In this document: piece after piece, positions 25,668-36,529 of the stretch
How the letters are laid out: every line of letters starts with the position of its first letter
Position numbering within the stretch: position 1 is the stretch's first letter
Notes under the pieces: model-generated
What the model was told of the DNA's origin: nothing
Databases searched by the model: none
What the model saw: the letters and a program-made list of their open reading frames with translations, nothing else
Made by a program: the position numbers and the translations under genes
Assembly: GCF_003534205.1 (NCBI RefSeq)
Contig: NZ_CP011102.1
Span: 1,376,036-1,440,035 of the forward strand
Direction of reading: 5' to 3'
From: Listeria weihenstephanensis
GTDB lineage: Bacteria; Bacillota; Bacilli; Lactobacillales; Listeriaceae
DNA: 64,000 nucleotides

Positions 25668-26978
25668 ATGGTTAAACCAGTAGTAGCAATTGTCGGTCGT
25701 CCGAATGTCGGCAAATCCACTATTTTCAACCGCATCGTTGGCGAACGTGTCTCGATTGTGGAGGATATTCCAGGTGTCACACGGGACCGGATTTATAACT
25801 CGGCCGATTGGCTTGGACGTGATTTTAATATTATTGATACAGGTGGAATCGATTTAGGAGATGAGCCGTTTTTGGCGCAAATTAAGGCGCAGGCAGAGAT
25901 CGCGATCGATGAAGCAGATGTCATTATTTTTATTACAAATGGTCGTGAAGGTGTCACAGATGCAGATGAGCAGGTGGCCAAAATTTTGTATCGGTCGAAA
26001 AAACCGATTGTTTTAGCGATTAATAAGGTTGATAATCCAGAGATGCGTGATCAAATTTATGATTTCTATTCGCTTGGATTTGGCGAACCTTTCCCAATTT
26101 CTGGTTCTCACGGATTGGGCCTTGGAGATCTATTGGATGAGGTATTTAAGAAATTTCCTGAACTCGATGAAGAAGAATATGATGAAAATGTTATCAAATT
26201 CTCACTTATCGGTCGCCCGAATGTTGGGAAATCGTCTATTTTAAACGCGCTTCTAGGCGAACAACGTGTGATCGTGTCGGATATTGCAGGAACGACGCGT
26301 GATGCGATTGATACGCCTTACGAATATGATGGTCAAGAATACGTAATGATTGATACAGCGGGTATGCGTAAACGTGGGAAAGTCTATGAATCCACAGAGA
26401 AATATAGCGTATTACGTGCAATGCGAGCGATTGAACGAAGCGATGTTGTTTTAGTTGTGCTAAATGCCGAAGAAGGAATTCGTGAGCAAGATAAACGAAT
26501 TGCTGGCTATGCACATGAAGCGGGGCGCGGAATTTTAGTTGTTGTTAACAAATGGGATGCCATTGAAAAAGACGAGAAGACGATGAACGCGTTTATCCAA
26601 GATATTCGTGAACAATTCTTATTCTTATCATACGCACCAATTGTATTCGTGTCAGCTCTAACAAAACAACGCTTAACAAACCTTTTCCCGATGATTAATG
26701 ATATCAGCAATAACCATTCACTTCGCGTTCAATCAAGCCTACTGAACGATGTTATCATGGATGCCGTTGCGATGAACCCATCTCCAATGGACAAAGGCAA
26801 ACGTCTGAAAATTTACTACACAACACAAGTAGCCGTAAGACCACCAACGTTTGTAGTGTTTGTTAATGAACCTGAAATGATGCATTTCTCTTATGAACGA
26901 TTCCTAGAAAATCGAATCCGTGAAGCCTTCCCGTTTGATGGCACACCGATTCGTCTAATAGCACGCCAAAGAAAGTAA
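25668..26978 (+). CDS. der: Ribosome biogenesis GTPase Der (EngA)
   Basis: 436 residues, the family length. Two tandem GTPase domains: [19 protein letters not shown] and NKVD in the first; [20 protein letters not shown] and NKWD in the second. A C-terminal KH-like domain follows ([48 protein letters not shown]). It is essential for 50S subunit assembly. Confidence 0.96.
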   Translation: MVKPVVAIVGRPNVGKSTIFNRIVGERVSIVEDIPGVTRDRIYNSADWLGRDFNIIDTGGIDLGDEPFLAQIKAQAEIAIDEADVIIFITNGREGVTDADEQVAKILYRSKKPIVLAINKVDNPEMRDQIYDFYSLGFGEPFPISGSHGLGLGDLLDEVFKKFPELDEEEYDENVIKFSLIGRPNVGKSSILNALLGEQRVIVSDIAGTTRDAIDTPYEYDGQEYVMIDTAGMRKRGKVYESTEKYSVLRAMRAIERSDVVLVVLNAEEGIREQDKRIAGYAHEAGRGILVVVNKWDAIEKDEKTMNAFIQDIREQFLFLSYAPIVFVSALTKQRLTNLFPMINDISNNHSLRVQSSLLNDVIMDAVAMNPSPMDKGKRLKIYYTTQVAVRPPTFVVFVNEPEMMHFSYERFLENRIREAFPFDGTPIRLIARQRK

Positions 26979-26989
26979 AAGTGTTGTTG

Positions 26990-27032
26990 TTTACACCAAG
27001 TAAATCGGTGACAAGCGCTCGATTTGTGTAAA
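26990..27032 (+). repeat. Imperfect hairpin in the der-gpsA spacer
   Basis: TTTACAC pairs with GTGTAAA and, inside, AAATCG with CGATTT, separated by a five-base bulge on one side. No T run follows, so it is not an ordinary terminator. A second small inverted repeat (ATCCTA/TAGGAT) lies 10-30 bases further on. Confidence 0.5.
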
Positions 27033-27105
27033 GCAGCGTGCACATCCTACTTGAAATTATAGGATTAGTGTTCTATAAATGATGATATAAAGGAGTGACT
27101 ATTTA

Positions 27106-28125
27106 ATGGCGAAAAAACAAAAGGTTGCAGTTCTTGGTGCTGGAAGTTGGGGCACCGGATTGGCACTAGTTTTGATTGAAAATGGGCATGATGTTGTTAT
27201 TTGGGGAAATCACGCCGATGTGGTTGATGAACTGAATACAAAGCATACCAATCAACATTATCTTCCTGATATGACGCTTTCACCAAAAATGCGGGCAACT
27301 CTCGTATTGGAGGAAGCATTAGCAGGCACAGAGATGGTCGTTATTGCGATTCCAACGAGCGCTATGAGGATTGTTTGTAGTCAGTTAAATGATGCCTTAA
27401 AAGAGCCGACATTGCTCGTACACGTGAGTAAAGGAATCGAGCCTGATACGAACTTGCGTATGACACAGGTAATTGAAGAAGAAGTAGATGCTTCGAAACG
27501 CTCCGCTGTGGTCGTTCTTTCTGGGCCAAGTCACGCAGAAGAAGTAGTTCGCCATCACCCGACAACACTTTGCGCTAGCTGTAAAGATCTTGTTGCTGCA
27601 AAAATCGTGCAGGATGCCTTTTTAAATAATAACTTGCGAATCTATACGAATGAAGATGTTATTGGCGCTGAAATTGGCGGTGCGCTTAAAAATATTATCG
27701 CACTTGGCGCTGGTATTGTTGATGGCCTTGGTTATGGCGATAATGCGAAAGCGGCTCTCATGACGCGTGGTATGGCTGAAATCACTCGACTCGGCGTAAC
27801 GGCAGGTGCAGATCCACAGACATTTTACGGTCTTACTGGGATTGGCGATCTAATTGTGACCTGTACGAGTGTGCATTCGCGAAATTGGCGCGCGGGTAAT
27901 ATGTTAGGTAAAGGCCAAAACTTAGATTCTGTTCTTGAGAATATGGGAATGGTTGTGGAAGGTGTTCGTACGGCGAATGCTGTTCATCAATGGGCACAGA
28001 AACTTGAAATCGATATGCCGATCACGGAAGCCATTTACCGAGTGCTATTCGAAAAAGATGATCCCCAGACTGCGATCGACCGTCTTATGGGACGCGATCC
28101 AAAGTTGGAAAAAGAAGAGTATTAA
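27106..28125 (+). CDS. gpsA: Glycerol-3-phosphate dehydrogenase [NAD(P)+]
   Basis: 339 residues. N-terminal Rossmann motif [17 protein letters not shown], substrate-binding VHVSKGIEP and SGPSHAEEV, then [44 protein letters not shown] carrying the catalytic lysine. It reduces dihydroxyacetone phosphate to glycerol-3-phosphate for phospholipid synthesis. AAAGGAGTG precedes the ATG. Confidence 0.96.
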   Translation: MAKKQKVAVLGAGSWGTGLALVLIENGHDVVIWGNHADVVDELNTKHTNQHYLPDMTLSPKMRATLVLEEALAGTEMVVIAIPTSAMRIVCSQLNDALKEPTLLVHVSKGIEPDTNLRMTQVIEEEVDASKRSAVVVLSGPSHAEEVVRHHPTTLCASCKDLVAAKIVQDAFLNNNLRIYTNEDVIGAEIGGALKNIIALGAGIVDGLGYGDNAKAALMTRGMAEITRLGVTAGADPQTFYGLTGIGDLIVTCTSVHSRNWRAGNMLGKGQNLDSVLENMGMVVEGVRTANAVHQWAQKLEIDMPITEAIYRVLFEKDDPQTAIDRLMGRDPKLEKEEY

Positions 28126-28130
28126 ACAAG

Positions 28131-28170
28131 AAAACCTTTTGCGAGTTAGCTCGTGGAGGGTTTTATTTTT
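28131..28170 (+). terminator. Intrinsic terminator after gpsA
   Basis: Outer AAAACC with GGTTTT and inner CGAG with CTCG around a four-base loop, followed by a T-rich tract. Confidence 0.85.
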
Positions 28171-28219
28171 GTTTTATGATAAGATGAGAGTATAGATTTA
28201 TCTAATTTGGAGGGATGAA

Positions 28220-29209
28220 ATGATGATAGAAACGCAAAGAACTGGAAATCAATTAGCGCTTACATGGTCGGTCGGAGATATTCCAATGGGCTCTACGATT
28301 TTTGAGAGCCGCTCGTTACAACCAGAGGCTTCTAAAAAACAACTATTAGTTATGGACGGTGAGACACGACTTGTGCTCGTAACGGAAGACTTGCCGGTTT
28401 TCTTCACGATTCAAAAACCTGATGGAACAAGTCAAGTTATTGGAGAACGGATTATCCCGCTGGAAGGTTGTTTTAATTTCCGTGATATGGGCGGCTATAC
28501 GAATGAAGCAGGTAAAACGGTGAAATGGGGGCAGTTATATCGGTCATCATTGCTAACTAATTTGACGCCGAAAGATCAAGATGCATTGGAGGCTATGGGC
28601 ATAAAATGGATCTGTGATTTGCGCAGCACATCAGAAATCGCAGCAAAACCATCCCCCGAATTAGCGAACATTAAAAATCGTCATATTCCAATTGGAACGG
28701 CAAAAAATGAATCAAATGAAACGCAAAAAATAGATATTCCGGACGATCATCGCGTTTACGAACCTTTAATGGGAGAGAGTTATCGTGTTTTTGTTCAATC
28801 TATCGATGGTTTCCGTGAGATATTTGATTATATCATCGAGGAAAAAGAACTGCCATTCTTATTTCATTGCACCGCAGGAAAAGACCGTACAGGCGTTTTA
28901 GGAGCGCTTTTGCTTAAACTGCTCGATATCCCAGAAAAAACAATTTTAGCTGATTACGAGCTTACAAATCAGTATGCGGATAATATCCTTGGTGAAATGC
29001 AAGGTTTGGTGGATGTGTTCTCTGGGGGGGATAAAGAGATTGAGCTAGAGAATTTCCGACCAATGGCAGAAGCAAAACCCGCGTATCTCGAAATTGCTTT
29101 TGATGAAATGCGAAAAAAATATGGATCTGTGGACGCGTATCTAGAAAAGGGAATTGGAATTACGGCGGATAAAAAGGCAATATTTCAATCTATGATGTTA
29201 GAAGGATAA
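28220..29209 (+). CDS. Tyrosine/lipid phosphatase family protein (Y_phosphatase3)
   Basis: About 329 residues. The P-loop HCTAGKDRTGVLGALLL carries the HCxxGxxR signature of cysteine-dependent phosphatases. Upstream, GCFNFRDMGGYTNEAGKTVKWGQLYRSSLLTNLTPKDQDAL is the start of the phosphatase domain common to Listeria LipA-type enzymes. An N-terminal ~90-residue beta-rich region precedes it. There is no secretion signal, so it is probably cytosolic. GGAGGG precedes two in-frame ATGs (28220 and 28223). The physiological substrate is unknown. Confidence 0.88.
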   Translation: MMIETQRTGNQLALTWSVGDIPMGSTIFESRSLQPEASKKQLLVMDGETRLVLVTEDLPVFFTIQKPDGTSQVIGERIIPLEGCFNFRDMGGYTNEAGKTVKWGQLYRSSLLTNLTPKDQDALEAMGIKWICDLRSTSEIAAKPSPELANIKNRHIPIGTAKNESNETQKIDIPDDHRVYEPLMGESYRVFVQSIDGFREIFDYIIEEKELPFLFHCTAGKDRTGVLGALLLKLLDIPEKTILADYELTNQYADNILGEMQGLVDVFSGGDKEIELENFRPMAEAKPAYLEIAFDEMRKKYGSVDAYLEKGIGITADKKAIFQSMMLEG

Positions 29210-29619
29210 TAGTAGTTGAAGCCTAGAGTTGTCTGGTAAAGGCACAGATTTTAGTCGTTTTTTTAAGGAATTTGAACTATTTTTGCTATTTGACACGTTT
29301 TTGCTTGCTATTATAGGTCTCTCGCGTTAGTATTATGCTTAACAGCTTGATACAATCACGTTTGTGCAACTAGGACTAGGGAGAACAAAGGAAATCTTTT
29401 TTGTAAAAAACAAAGCTTTTCGCTTCTTAATCCTTGCAGTTGTAGGGATAATGTGATAATCTTTTATCAGAATCACTGAAACGGCAGTAAAATGCCATTC
29501 CAGCAGAAATTCTTCTTAGAATTTCCATAGAAGTTTAGCTTATTTTGGAAAATGGATATTCCACATGTTTAGTAAGACCTGATCATTTGGTATTATTCTC
29601 TTAAGGAGGTGAAAAAACA
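29210..29619 (+). promoter_or_regulatory. Long leader and promoter region of the HU gene
   Basis: This 410-base stretch holds no gene. It has a promoter-like TTGACA at 29290 followed after 16 bases by TATAGG, which would give a leader of nearly 300 nucleotides. Inside the leader there is a perfect 8-bp hairpin GAAATTCT-tct-AGAATTTC (around 29507-29525). AAGGAGGTG lies before the HU start. Confidence 0.5.
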
Positions 29620-29895
29620 ATGGCAAACAAAACTGATTTAGTAAATAGCGTAGCAGAACTTGCAGATCTTTCTAAAAAAGACGCTGCTAAAGCTGTAGAA
29701 GCTGTTTTTGAAACTATCCAAACTTCTTTATCTAAAGGTGAAAAAGTTCAATTAATCGGATTTGGTAACTTTGAAGTTCGTGAACGTGCTGCCCGTAAAG
29801 GACGCAACCCACGTACGAAGGAAGAGATTGACATTCCTGCAAGCAAAGTTCCTGCATTCAAACCAGGTAAGGCGCTTAAAGAAGCTGTTAAATAA
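29620..29895 (+). CDS. hup: DNA-binding protein HU
   Basis: 91 residues. The HU/IHF fold is unmistakable: [91 protein letters not shown], with the RKGRNPRT...P arm that inserts into the minor groove. It compacts and bends DNA. It is preceded by an unusually long leader, and its codon use looks biased as expected for an abundant protein. Confidence 0.97.
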   Translation: MANKTDLVNSVAELADLSKKDAAKAVEAVFETIQTSLSKGEKVQLIGFGNFEVRERAARKGRNPRTKEEIDIPASKVPAFKPGKALKEAVK

Positions 29896-29917
29896 CTACA
29901 TACACTTTTTAAGCACG

Positions 29918-29946
29918 AAAAAGGGATTCCTCGGAGTCTCTTTTTT
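29918..29946 (+). terminator. Intrinsic terminator after hup
   Basis: GGGATT with AGTCTC (including G-T pairs), flanked by AAAAA and TTTTTT. Confidence 0.75.
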
Positions 29947-30102
29947 GTTGTCTAAAATTATGTTTGATTTATCACAAAGAGCACAAGGCAAGCGTGGGGA
30001 TTGGGACTATTTTAGGCGGCTCAAGCAATTAACATTTACCTGATATGCTAGCTATGTTAAAATAACGAGGTAGATAAAAACGGGTTGGTAAAGGGGATTA
30101 TC

Positions 30103-30669
30103 ATGGAGCAAATAGATAAGCAAAAAATTGCAGATGCAGTGAAGGTTATATTAGAAGCGGTTGGAGAGAATCCAGAGCGTGAAGGGTTACTTGATACACC
30201 AATGCGTGTCGCCAGAATGTATGAAGAAGTTTTTTCAGGACTAAAGAAAGATCCATCGATACATTTTAATACGGTTTTTGAAGAGCAGCATGAGGAACTA
30301 GTGTTGGTGAAAGATATTCGCTTTTCATCGATGTGCGAGCATCATTTGGTACCGTTCTTTGGTGTTGCACATGTTGCTTATTTACCGCAAAATGGTCGTG
30401 TAGCTGGACTGAGTAAGTTGGCGCGGGTTGTTGATGACGTGAGTAAGCGTCCGCAATTGCAAGAACGCATAACAACGACAGTTGCTGAAATTATGATGGA
30501 TAAATTGAAGCCGCTTGGTGTGATGGTTATTATGGAGGCGGAGCATATGTGCATGACAATTCGTGGTGTCAACAAGCCAGGGGCAAAAACGATTACGAGT
30601 GCTGTTCGTGGCGCTTTCCGTAACAATGATAAATTGCGAAGTGAAGTTATGGCTTTGATTAAGCATTAA
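30103..30669 (+). CDS. folE: GTP cyclohydrolase I
   Basis: 188 residues from ATG 30103 after AAAGGGG. The zinc and active-site motifs are [22 protein letters not shown] (Cys and two His), the substrate block [22 protein letters not shown], and [19 protein letters not shown] with the second zinc cysteine. It makes dihydroneopterin triphosphate, the first step to folate. The neighbours differ from the B. subtilis hbs-mtrA-mtrB order only by absence of mtrB. Confidence 0.96.
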   Translation: MEQIDKQKIADAVKVILEAVGENPEREGLLDTPMRVARMYEEVFSGLKKDPSIHFNTVFEEQHEELVLVKDIRFSSMCEHHLVPFFGVAHVAYLPQNGRVAGLSKLARVVDDVSKRPQLQERITTTVAEIMMDKLKPLGVMVIMEAEHMCMTIRGVNKPGAKTITSAVRGAFRNNDKLRSEVMALIKH

Positions 30670-30788
30670 GTTTGAAACTATAATTTTTTCGTGGAGGCTG
30701 TAGCGTAGTGTATTGTTATGGGCTTTTGTGAAGAATATGATATAATTTACAGTATTATGATAAACGAGATTTGAAGGGGATTTTGAAA

Positions 30789-31553
30789 ATGAGTTATCAA
30801 GGTAGTGTAGCGCAGTTAAAACAGGTGGAAGCACTTGTTTTAGACCGAACAACTTATCGATTTCTGGGGGATAACTTTGACGGGCCGCAAATGGATAAAG
30901 ACCAGATGTTGTGGTTACATGAAGCGATTAGTGGAACAGAGTTAGATGATATTGTAGCTCACCAAGTAATCGGTGCGACGCTCTATGTTATTTTAGCCCA
31001 TGATACACATGAAAGAATTGATGAACCGAATGACCAGAAGCAGCACACTTTAAAAGAGCGGCAGTTGACGGTTTTAGCGGGTGATTTTTATAGTAGTTTA
31101 TATTATCGGACGTTATCTGAATTTGGTATGATTGATTTGCTGGCAGCTTTGCAACGCGGTGTGCAAGAGACGAATGAGGCTAAAGTGAACCTATACCAAC
31201 TGCATATTACTGGTGATGAGGATTATTTAACGCATTTGGTGACTTCCAAAGCAGCGATTTTTGCTAAGTTTGCGACCTATTTTGGTAAGGATGAAGCTTT
31301 TGTCAATGTGGGGTCGCATATGATTTTGTTGACCTATCTTTTGAGGGAACGTACACAGTGGCTGAAAACAGACGAGTCCTTATTTAAAAAGGCGTATGAG
31401 CATGGCTATATGGCGATGAATGCCCAAGCCAATTTTGCGGTGTGGCTAGATGATTTGATTGTAACGGTGAAAGCTGAAATAAAGGCAAATATGGGCGGGG
31501 TAGCGATCTCTGAAATGGCGGAGAAACGGTTGCAAGAGCTACTCGGACAATAG
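30789..31553 (+). CDS. hepS: Heptaprenyl diphosphate synthase component 1
   Basis: About 254 residues. There are no aspartate-rich catalytic motifs, consistent with the regulatory small subunit (HEPPP_synt_1). Family-like segments are [44 protein letters not shown] and [40 protein letters not shown]. It sits just before menG and hepT, the classical order. With HepT it makes the C35 side chain of menaquinone. ATG 30789 follows GAAGGGGAT. Confidence 0.88.
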   Translation: MSYQGSVAQLKQVEALVLDRTTYRFLGDNFDGPQMDKDQMLWLHEAISGTELDDIVAHQVIGATLYVILAHDTHERIDEPNDQKQHTLKERQLTVLAGDFYSSLYYRTLSEFGMIDLLAALQRGVQETNEAKVNLYQLHITGDEDYLTHLVTSKAAIFAKFATYFGKDEAFVNVGSHMILLTYLLRERTQWLKTDESLFKKAYEHGYMAMNAQANFAVWLDDLIVTVKAEIKANMGGVAISEMAEKRLQELLGQ

Positions 31554-31563
31554 AGGAGAAATG

Positions 31564-32283
31564 ATGAGTATGGTAGAAACAAAAGAAGAAAAAGTGCATA
31601 ATGTATTTGAAAAGATTTCTCCTAGCTATGACCGTATGAATAGCCTGATTAGTTTCCGACTTCATGCGAAATGGCGTAAAGAAACGATGGAATTGATGCG
31701 AGTGAAAGAAGGATCATCGGCACTGGATGTTTGTTGTGGCACGGCTGATTGGACGATTATGATGGCGGATGCAGTTGGTCCCAAAGGCTCTGTTATCGGT
31801 CTTGATTTTAGTGAGAATATGTTAGGGGTTGGGCAGGAGAAAGTCAACGCGACGGACCTTTCCAATGTGACACTAATGCACGGAAATGCGATGGAATTAC
31901 CTTTTATCGATAATTCATTTGATTATGTGACGATTGGTTTTGGTCTTCGTAATGTGCCAGATTACATGACGGTGCTAAAAGAGATGTACCGGGTATTGAA
32001 ACCAGGTGGGCTTTTAACATGTATTGATACGTCAACACCAACGATTCCGGGTTATAACCAGCTGTTCTTCTTTTATTTCCGACACATGATGCCTGTCATG
32101 GGAAAACTTTTTGCGAAAAGTTATGAGGAATATGCGTGGCTGGAAGAGTCAACGCGTCATTTCCCTGGAATGAAGAAATTGGCCGATATGTTCCAAGACG
32201 CTGGATTTGATCATGTTCGTTATGTTCCACATAGTGGTGGGGCAAGCGCGACACATTTTGGGTATAAAAAGAAAGAGCAATAG
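31564..32283 (+). CDS. menG: Demethylmenaquinone methyltransferase
   Basis: About 239 residues. UbiE/MenG signature: [32 protein letters not shown]-binding [35 protein letters not shown] and [34 protein letters not shown]. It performs the last methylation of menaquinone. Three in-frame ATGs (31561, 31564, 31570) follow GAGGAG; 31564 has the most plausible spacing. Coupled to hepS and hepT with almost no gaps. Confidence 0.95.
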   Translation: MSMVETKEEKVHNVFEKISPSYDRMNSLISFRLHAKWRKETMELMRVKEGSSALDVCCGTADWTIMMADAVGPKGSVIGLDFSENMLGVGQEKVNATDLSNVTLMHGNAMELPFIDNSFDYVTIGFGLRNVPDYMTVLKEMYRVLKPGGLLTCIDTSTPTIPGYNQLFFFYFRHMMPVMGKLFAKSYEEYAWLEESTRHFPGMKKLADMFQDAGFDHVRYVPHSGGASATHFGYKKKEQ

Positions 32284-32292
32284 GTGGGGCAG

Positions 32293-33258
32293 ATGAAACT
32301 TAATTTTCTATATTCTAATATTCAGGCGGATGTGGCGGCTATTGAAGAAGAGCTACGAGTCGCCGTAAAATCAGAGCAAGCGCCTTTAATCGAAGAGGCT
32401 GCTTTGGAGCTTCTGGCGGCTGGTGGCAAACGAGTTCGACCGATTTTTGTATGCTTAACGGCAAGGCTGGGTCAATTTGAATGGAACCAGGTGGAGCAAG
32501 CGGCGGTCGCTGTGGAACTAATACATATGGCATCGATTGTCCATGATGATGTTGTGGATGATGCGGACATGAGGCGTGGCCGACCAACGATTAAGTCGAA
32601 GTGGGGCAATCATGTTGCGATGTATACCGGAGATTTCTTATTTGCGAAATCGCTAGAATACATGACAAAAATTCCGAATCCACAAGCGCATCAAGTTCTT
32701 TCTAATGTAACGGTGGAACTTGCAGTTGGTGAAATTGAACAATTGCGAGCGAAATATGATTTTGATCAAAATGTGCGGACGTATTTGCGTAGAATTAAGC
32801 GTAAGACGGCGCTCTTAATCGCAGCGAGTTGTGAACTTGGCGGGATTGTGGCGCAGTTGGAATCCAAGTGGCATCGCAAGTTATTCTTATTTGGTTATTA
32901 TGTGGGGATGTCTTTCCAAATTACCGATGATATTCTTGATTTTACAGGTTCGGAAAAGACGCTAGGTAAACCAGCTGGCGAGGACTTGCGTCAAGGGAAT
33001 ATCACGTTGCCTGTTTTCTTTGCAATGGAAGATAAGGCGTTTAAAGAGAAGCTTAGCAAAATAACGGATGAGACATCAAAAGAGGAGATGCAATCGTTTA
33101 TAGCAGCCATTAAATCTTCTGGTGCGATCGCGAAATCAGAGGTTATTGCTGAAAGCTATTTACAGAAAGCCATCGCTATTTTAGATGAATTTCCACCTTC
33201 GAAAGAACTGAAACCATTGAAGCAAATCGTTCAATTTTTGGACAAGAGAAAGTATTAG
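32293..33258 (+). CDS. hepT: Heptaprenyl diphosphate synthase component 2
   Basis: About 321 residues. Both aspartate-rich prenyltransferase motifs are present: [27 protein letters not shown] and [41 protein letters not shown] near the N-terminus and the [14 protein letters not shown] region also match. This is the catalytic subunit that extends farnesyl diphosphate to C35 for menaquinone-7. ATG 32293 is preceded by AGGTGGGG; GTG 32284 is upstream of a usable site. Confidence 0.94.
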   Translation: MKLNFLYSNIQADVAAIEEELRVAVKSEQAPLIEEAALELLAAGGKRVRPIFVCLTARLGQFEWNQVEQAAVAVELIHMASIVHDDVVDDADMRRGRPTIKSKWGNHVAMYTGDFLFAKSLEYMTKIPNPQAHQVLSNVTVELAVGEIEQLRAKYDFDQNVRTYLRRIKRKTALLIAASCELGGIVAQLESKWHRKLFLFGYYVGMSFQITDDILDFTGSEKTLGKPAGEDLRQGNITLPVFFAMEDKAFKEKLSKITDETSKEEMQSFIAAIKSSGAIAKSEVIAESYLQKAIAILDEFPPSKELKPLKQIVQFLDKRKY

Positions 33259-33272
33259 AGGGGGAAGAGATG

Positions 33273-33716
33273 ATGGAGAGAACTTATTTGATGGTCAAAC
33301 CAGATGGTGTGGAGCGTGGCTTAATTGGTGAAGTTGTGACGCGCCTAGAGAAAAAAGGATTGAAACTTGTGGGGGCTAAATTGATGAGAATCGATGAGGA
33401 GTTAGCAACGCAACATTATGCGGAACATGTAGGTAAGAGCTTTTTCCCAGATCTGCTTGCTTTTATTACTTCTGGCCCTGTCTTTGCGATGGTTTGGGAA
33501 GGCGATGAAGCGATTTTGCTTGCGCGGCTAATGATGGGGAAAACGAACCCGCTTGATGCAGATCAGGGGACGATTCGTGGCGATTTTGCGGTACATATGA
33601 ACCGTAATGTGATTCATGGTTCGGATTCGCTCGAGAGCGCAAAACGTGAAATAGGGTTGTTCTTCAAGGATGAGGAATTGCTGAACTATGAGAAGGCAGT
33701 CGATGTTTGGCTTTAA
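33273..33716 (+). CDS. ndk: Nucleoside diphosphate kinase
   Basis: About 147 residues. [38 protein letters not shown] and [20 protein letters not shown], with the phosphohistidine in NVIHGSDS, are diagnostic. It balances NTP and dNTP pools. GAGGGGG precedes two adjacent ATGs (33270 and 33273). It follows hepT by a dozen bases and is closed by a small terminator. Confidence 0.96.
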   Translation: MERTYLMVKPDGVERGLIGEVVTRLEKKGLKLVGAKLMRIDEELATQHYAEHVGKSFFPDLLAFITSGPVFAMVWEGDEAILLARLMMGKTNPLDADQGTIRGDFAVHMNRNVIHGSDSLESAKREIGLFFKDEELLNYEKAVDVWL

Positions 33717-33732
33717 ATTGGATAGATGATAG

Positions 33733-33765
33733 AGAGGCACATGGGTTTTTCTCGTGTGCTTTTGT
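33733..33765 (+). terminator. Probable terminator after ndk
   Basis: GCACA with TGTGC and further imperfect pairing around a T-rich loop, then TTTTG. It separates the menaquinone genes from the aro operon. A -10-like TATGAT lies around 33799. Confidence 0.6.
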
Positions 33766-33891
33766 TATTTAGTTGTTTACGCGAAGAGACAATTATGATA
33801 TGATATTACACATACACTTTAAAGCGCTAAAATAATGCGAGTTATTTTTCGGATAAATTCTAATTTGAAATAGAGAAAGGGAGTAGAGAAA

Positions 33892-35058
33892 ATGAGATAT
33901 TTAACAGCGGGAGAATCACACGGCCCAGGATTAACGACGATTATTGAGGGGTTACCAGCAGGAATGCCTCTTTTGGCGGACGATATTAATAAGGATTTAA
34001 CGAGGCGCCAAGGTGGACATGGACGCGGGGCGAGAATGCGAATTGAAACGGATCGTGCGCAAATTTCAGCGGGTGTTCGTCACGGTAAAACGATGGGTTC
34101 GCCAGTTGCGATTTTTGTGGAAAATAAGGATTGGAAAAAGTGGGAGACAGTGATGAGTATTGAACCTGTCCCTGTGGAAAAAGAAGCGTCGCGGAAAGTA
34201 TCGCGTCCACGCCCAGGCCATGCAGATCTTGTCGGTGGGATGAAATACGGTCATCGCGATATGCGAAATGTGCTGGAGCGTTCTTCTGCTCGTGAGACAA
34301 CGGTGCGTGTGGCGGCTGGAGCAATTGCGAAGAAGTTGTTACTTGAACTAGGTATCGAAGTCGCTGGACATGTGTTAGAAATCGGTGGTGTGCGTGCAGA
34401 ATTAACGCGTGACTACTCCATTAAAGAGATTCAGGAAATTTCAGAGGCATCTTCTGTGCGTTGTTTAGATACGGCGAAAGAAGAAGAAATGAAGCAAAAA
34501 ATTGATGAAGCCAAGAAAAATGGCGATACAATCGGTGGGATCGTGGAAGTCGTTGTTGGTGGCGTGCCTGCTGGACTTGGTAGTTACGTACAATGGGATC
34601 GCAAGTTAGATGCAAAAATTGCACAGGCAATCGTTAGTATTAATGCGTTTAAAGGTGCTGAATTTGGTGTTGGTTTTGAAGCCGCGCGTAAACCAGGTAG
34701 CGAAGTGATGGATGAAATTCTATGGTCGGAAGAAGATGGCTATACGAGACGTACGAATAATCTTGGTGGTTTTGAAGGCGGTATGACGAACGGGATGCCA
34801 ATCGTGGTACGTGGTGTGATGAAGCCGATTCCGACGTTGTATAAGCCATTACAAAGTGTCGATATTGATTCTAAAGAAGCCTTTAATGCAAGTGTGGAGC
34901 GTTCTGATAGCTGTGCGGTTCCTGCAGCGAGCGTTGTGGCAGAAGCAGTTGTAGCTTGGGAAGTAGCGCAAGCGGTATTGGAGAAATTTGATAGCGATCG
35001 TTTCGATGTGCTTCGGGCGCATGTAGAAGAGCATCGCGCTATGACAAGGGAGTTTTAA
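33892..35058 (+). CDS. aroC: Chorismate synthase
   Basis: 388 residues (aroF in Bacillus/Listeria naming). [25 protein letters not shown] at the N-terminus, [46 protein letters not shown] in the middle and [30 protein letters not shown] later are the three family signatures with the FMN and substrate residues. It converts EPSP to chorismate. First gene of a six-gene aromatic operon; AAAGGGAG precedes the ATG. Confidence 0.97.
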   Translation: MRYLTAGESHGPGLTTIIEGLPAGMPLLADDINKDLTRRQGGHGRGARMRIETDRAQISAGVRHGKTMGSPVAIFVENKDWKKWETVMSIEPVPVEKEASRKVSRPRPGHADLVGGMKYGHRDMRNVLERSSARETTVRVAAGAIAKKLLLELGIEVAGHVLEIGGVRAELTRDYSIKEIQEISEASSVRCLDTAKEEEMKQKIDEAKKNGDTIGGIVEVVVGGVPAGLGSYVQWDRKLDAKIAQAIVSINAFKGAEFGVGFEAARKPGSEVMDEILWSEEDGYTRRTNNLGGFEGGMTNGMPIVVRGVMKPIPTLYKPLQSVDIDSKEAFNASVERSDSCAVPAASVVAEAVVAWEVAQAVLEKFDSDRFDVLRAHVEEHRAMTREF

Positions 35059-35061
35059 AAT

Positions 35062-36153
35062 ATGCCTGAAATCACGGTAACGACGACAGACAAGGTATAT
35101 CCTGTTTATATAAGCCAGAATGCGTTGAACGAAAAGGCGGATGCATTCATCGCAGAATTAGCTCGCTTTTCTAAAATTTTTGTGATGACGGACGCGAATG
35201 TAGCAGAAGCGCATTTGGAAAAATTAGATACGTTGCTTGCTCCGTTAGAAAATGTCTTTTATTACATCACTCCAGCTGGTGAAGGGGCGAAAACATTTGC
35301 GGTTTACGAGGATGCGCTAACGAAAGCAATCGAGGTCGGACTGGATCGTAAGTCTGTGTTGCTTGCTTTTGGTGGTGGTGTAATTGGAGACTTGGGCGGT
35401 TTCGTAGCATCCACTTACATGCGTGGCATCGCATTTTATCAAATTCCAACGACCGTGCTGGCACATGATAGCGCGGTTGGTGGGAAGGTTGCGATCAATC
35501 ATCCGCTAGGCAAAAATATGGTCGGGAATTTCTATCAACCGGAAGCGGTCATTTATGATACCTCACTGCTTGGCACGTTATCAGAGCGTGAAATGCGTTC
35601 TGGTTTTGCAGAACTGGTGAAACATGCGTTGATTCGTGACCCAGCGCTTTTGGTGGAATTGATGGAAACGTATAAAGTACCGATGGACTTATATCGTGTT
35701 GATTTAACGCCTTATTTAACGCGAGGTATCGAGATTAAAGCGGAAATCGTATCTCAGGATGAAACAGAGCAAGGGATTCGCGCCTATCTTAATTTTGGGC
35801 ATACATTCGGACATGCGGTGGAAGCTTACGGTGAATTCGGAAAATGGTTGCACGGTGAGTCAATTATGTTCGGGATGATCTATGCGCTTGACATGAGTGA
35901 GCAGTTGCTTGGATTAAGCTTTGATAAGGAAGCCTTGTTAAAATGGTTGGCAGGACTTGGTTATGATGTTCGTTTACCAGTGAATCTTGATTTCGCAGTT
36001 TTGCTAGAAAGTATGAAGCACGATAAGAAAACAACATTTAATGAGATAACGATGGTATTGCTTGAAGCGATTGGGAAACCGACGATTCAAAAGGTATCGG
36101 ATGAAGTGATAGCAACAACATTTGAGCGATTAAGTCAGGAGGATCTGGGATGA
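35062..36153 (+). CDS. aroB: 3-dehydroquinate synthase
   Basis: 363 residues. NAD-binding ALLAFGGGVIGDLGGFVASTYMRGIAFYQIPTTVLAHDSAVGGKVAINHPLGKNMVG and zinc ligands in GFAELVKHALIRD and FGHTFGHAVE are all in place. It cyclises DAHP in the second shikimate step. It starts three bases after aroC and its stop overlaps aroH (ATGA), so the operon is translationally coupled. Confidence 0.97.
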   Translation: MPEITVTTTDKVYPVYISQNALNEKADAFIAELARFSKIFVMTDANVAEAHLEKLDTLLAPLENVFYYITPAGEGAKTFAVYEDALTKAIEVGLDRKSVLLAFGGGVIGDLGGFVASTYMRGIAFYQIPTTVLAHDSAVGGKVAINHPLGKNMVGNFYQPEAVIYDTSLLGTLSEREMRSGFAELVKHALIRDPALLVELMETYKVPMDLYRVDLTPYLTRGIEIKAEIVSQDETEQGIRAYLNFGHTFGHAVEAYGEFGKWLHGESIMFGMIYALDMSEQLLGLSFDKEALLKWLAGLGYDVRLPVNLDFAVLLESMKHDKKTTFNEITMVLLEAIGKPTIQKVSDEVIATTFERLSQEDLG

Positions 36154-36515
36154 TTAGAGGGATTAGAGGAGCAACAACGGTGACGGAAAATACGGCAGAG
36201 GCCATTTATGCAGCAACGGTGACATTATTCCAAGCGATCGTGAAAGATAATCATTTAGAACCAGAAGCGATTTCATCTGTTATGACATCAGTGACGCAAG
36301 ATATCGATGCCGCATTCCCAGCGAAGCCAATTCGTGAATTAGCAGGTTTTCAGTTCGTGCCCATTATGGGTGTGATGGAAATCCCCGTTGCTGGTGCGCT
36401 ACCAATGTGCATCCGCTTGATGGTGAATGCTGAATTAGGCGATACGAAACAGCAAGATGTGGTTCACGTATACTTAGAAGGCGCAAAAGTGTTACGCCCG
36501 GATTTGGCGAAGTAG
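36150..36515 (+). CDS. aroH: Chorismate mutase, AroH class
   Basis: 121 residues, the size of the trimeric B. subtilis enzyme. [31 protein letters not shown], then [45 protein letters not shown] contains the active-site Arg and Glu/Cys residues. It turns chorismate into prephenate for tyrosine and phenylalanine. Overlaps the aroB stop. Confidence 0.96.
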   Translation: MIRGIRGATTVTENTAEAIYAATVTLFQAIVKDNHLEPEAISSVMTSVTQDIDAAFPAKPIRELAGFQFVPIMGVMEIPVAGALPMCIRLMVNAELGDTKQQDVVHVYLEGAKVLRPDLAK

Positions 36516-36529
36516 GAGGAGAATTGGAA

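Noticed and set aside
33766-33891. Possible T-box leader before the aromatic operon
   Set aside because: The gap is too short and lacks the T-box consensus and a terminator/antiterminator pair.
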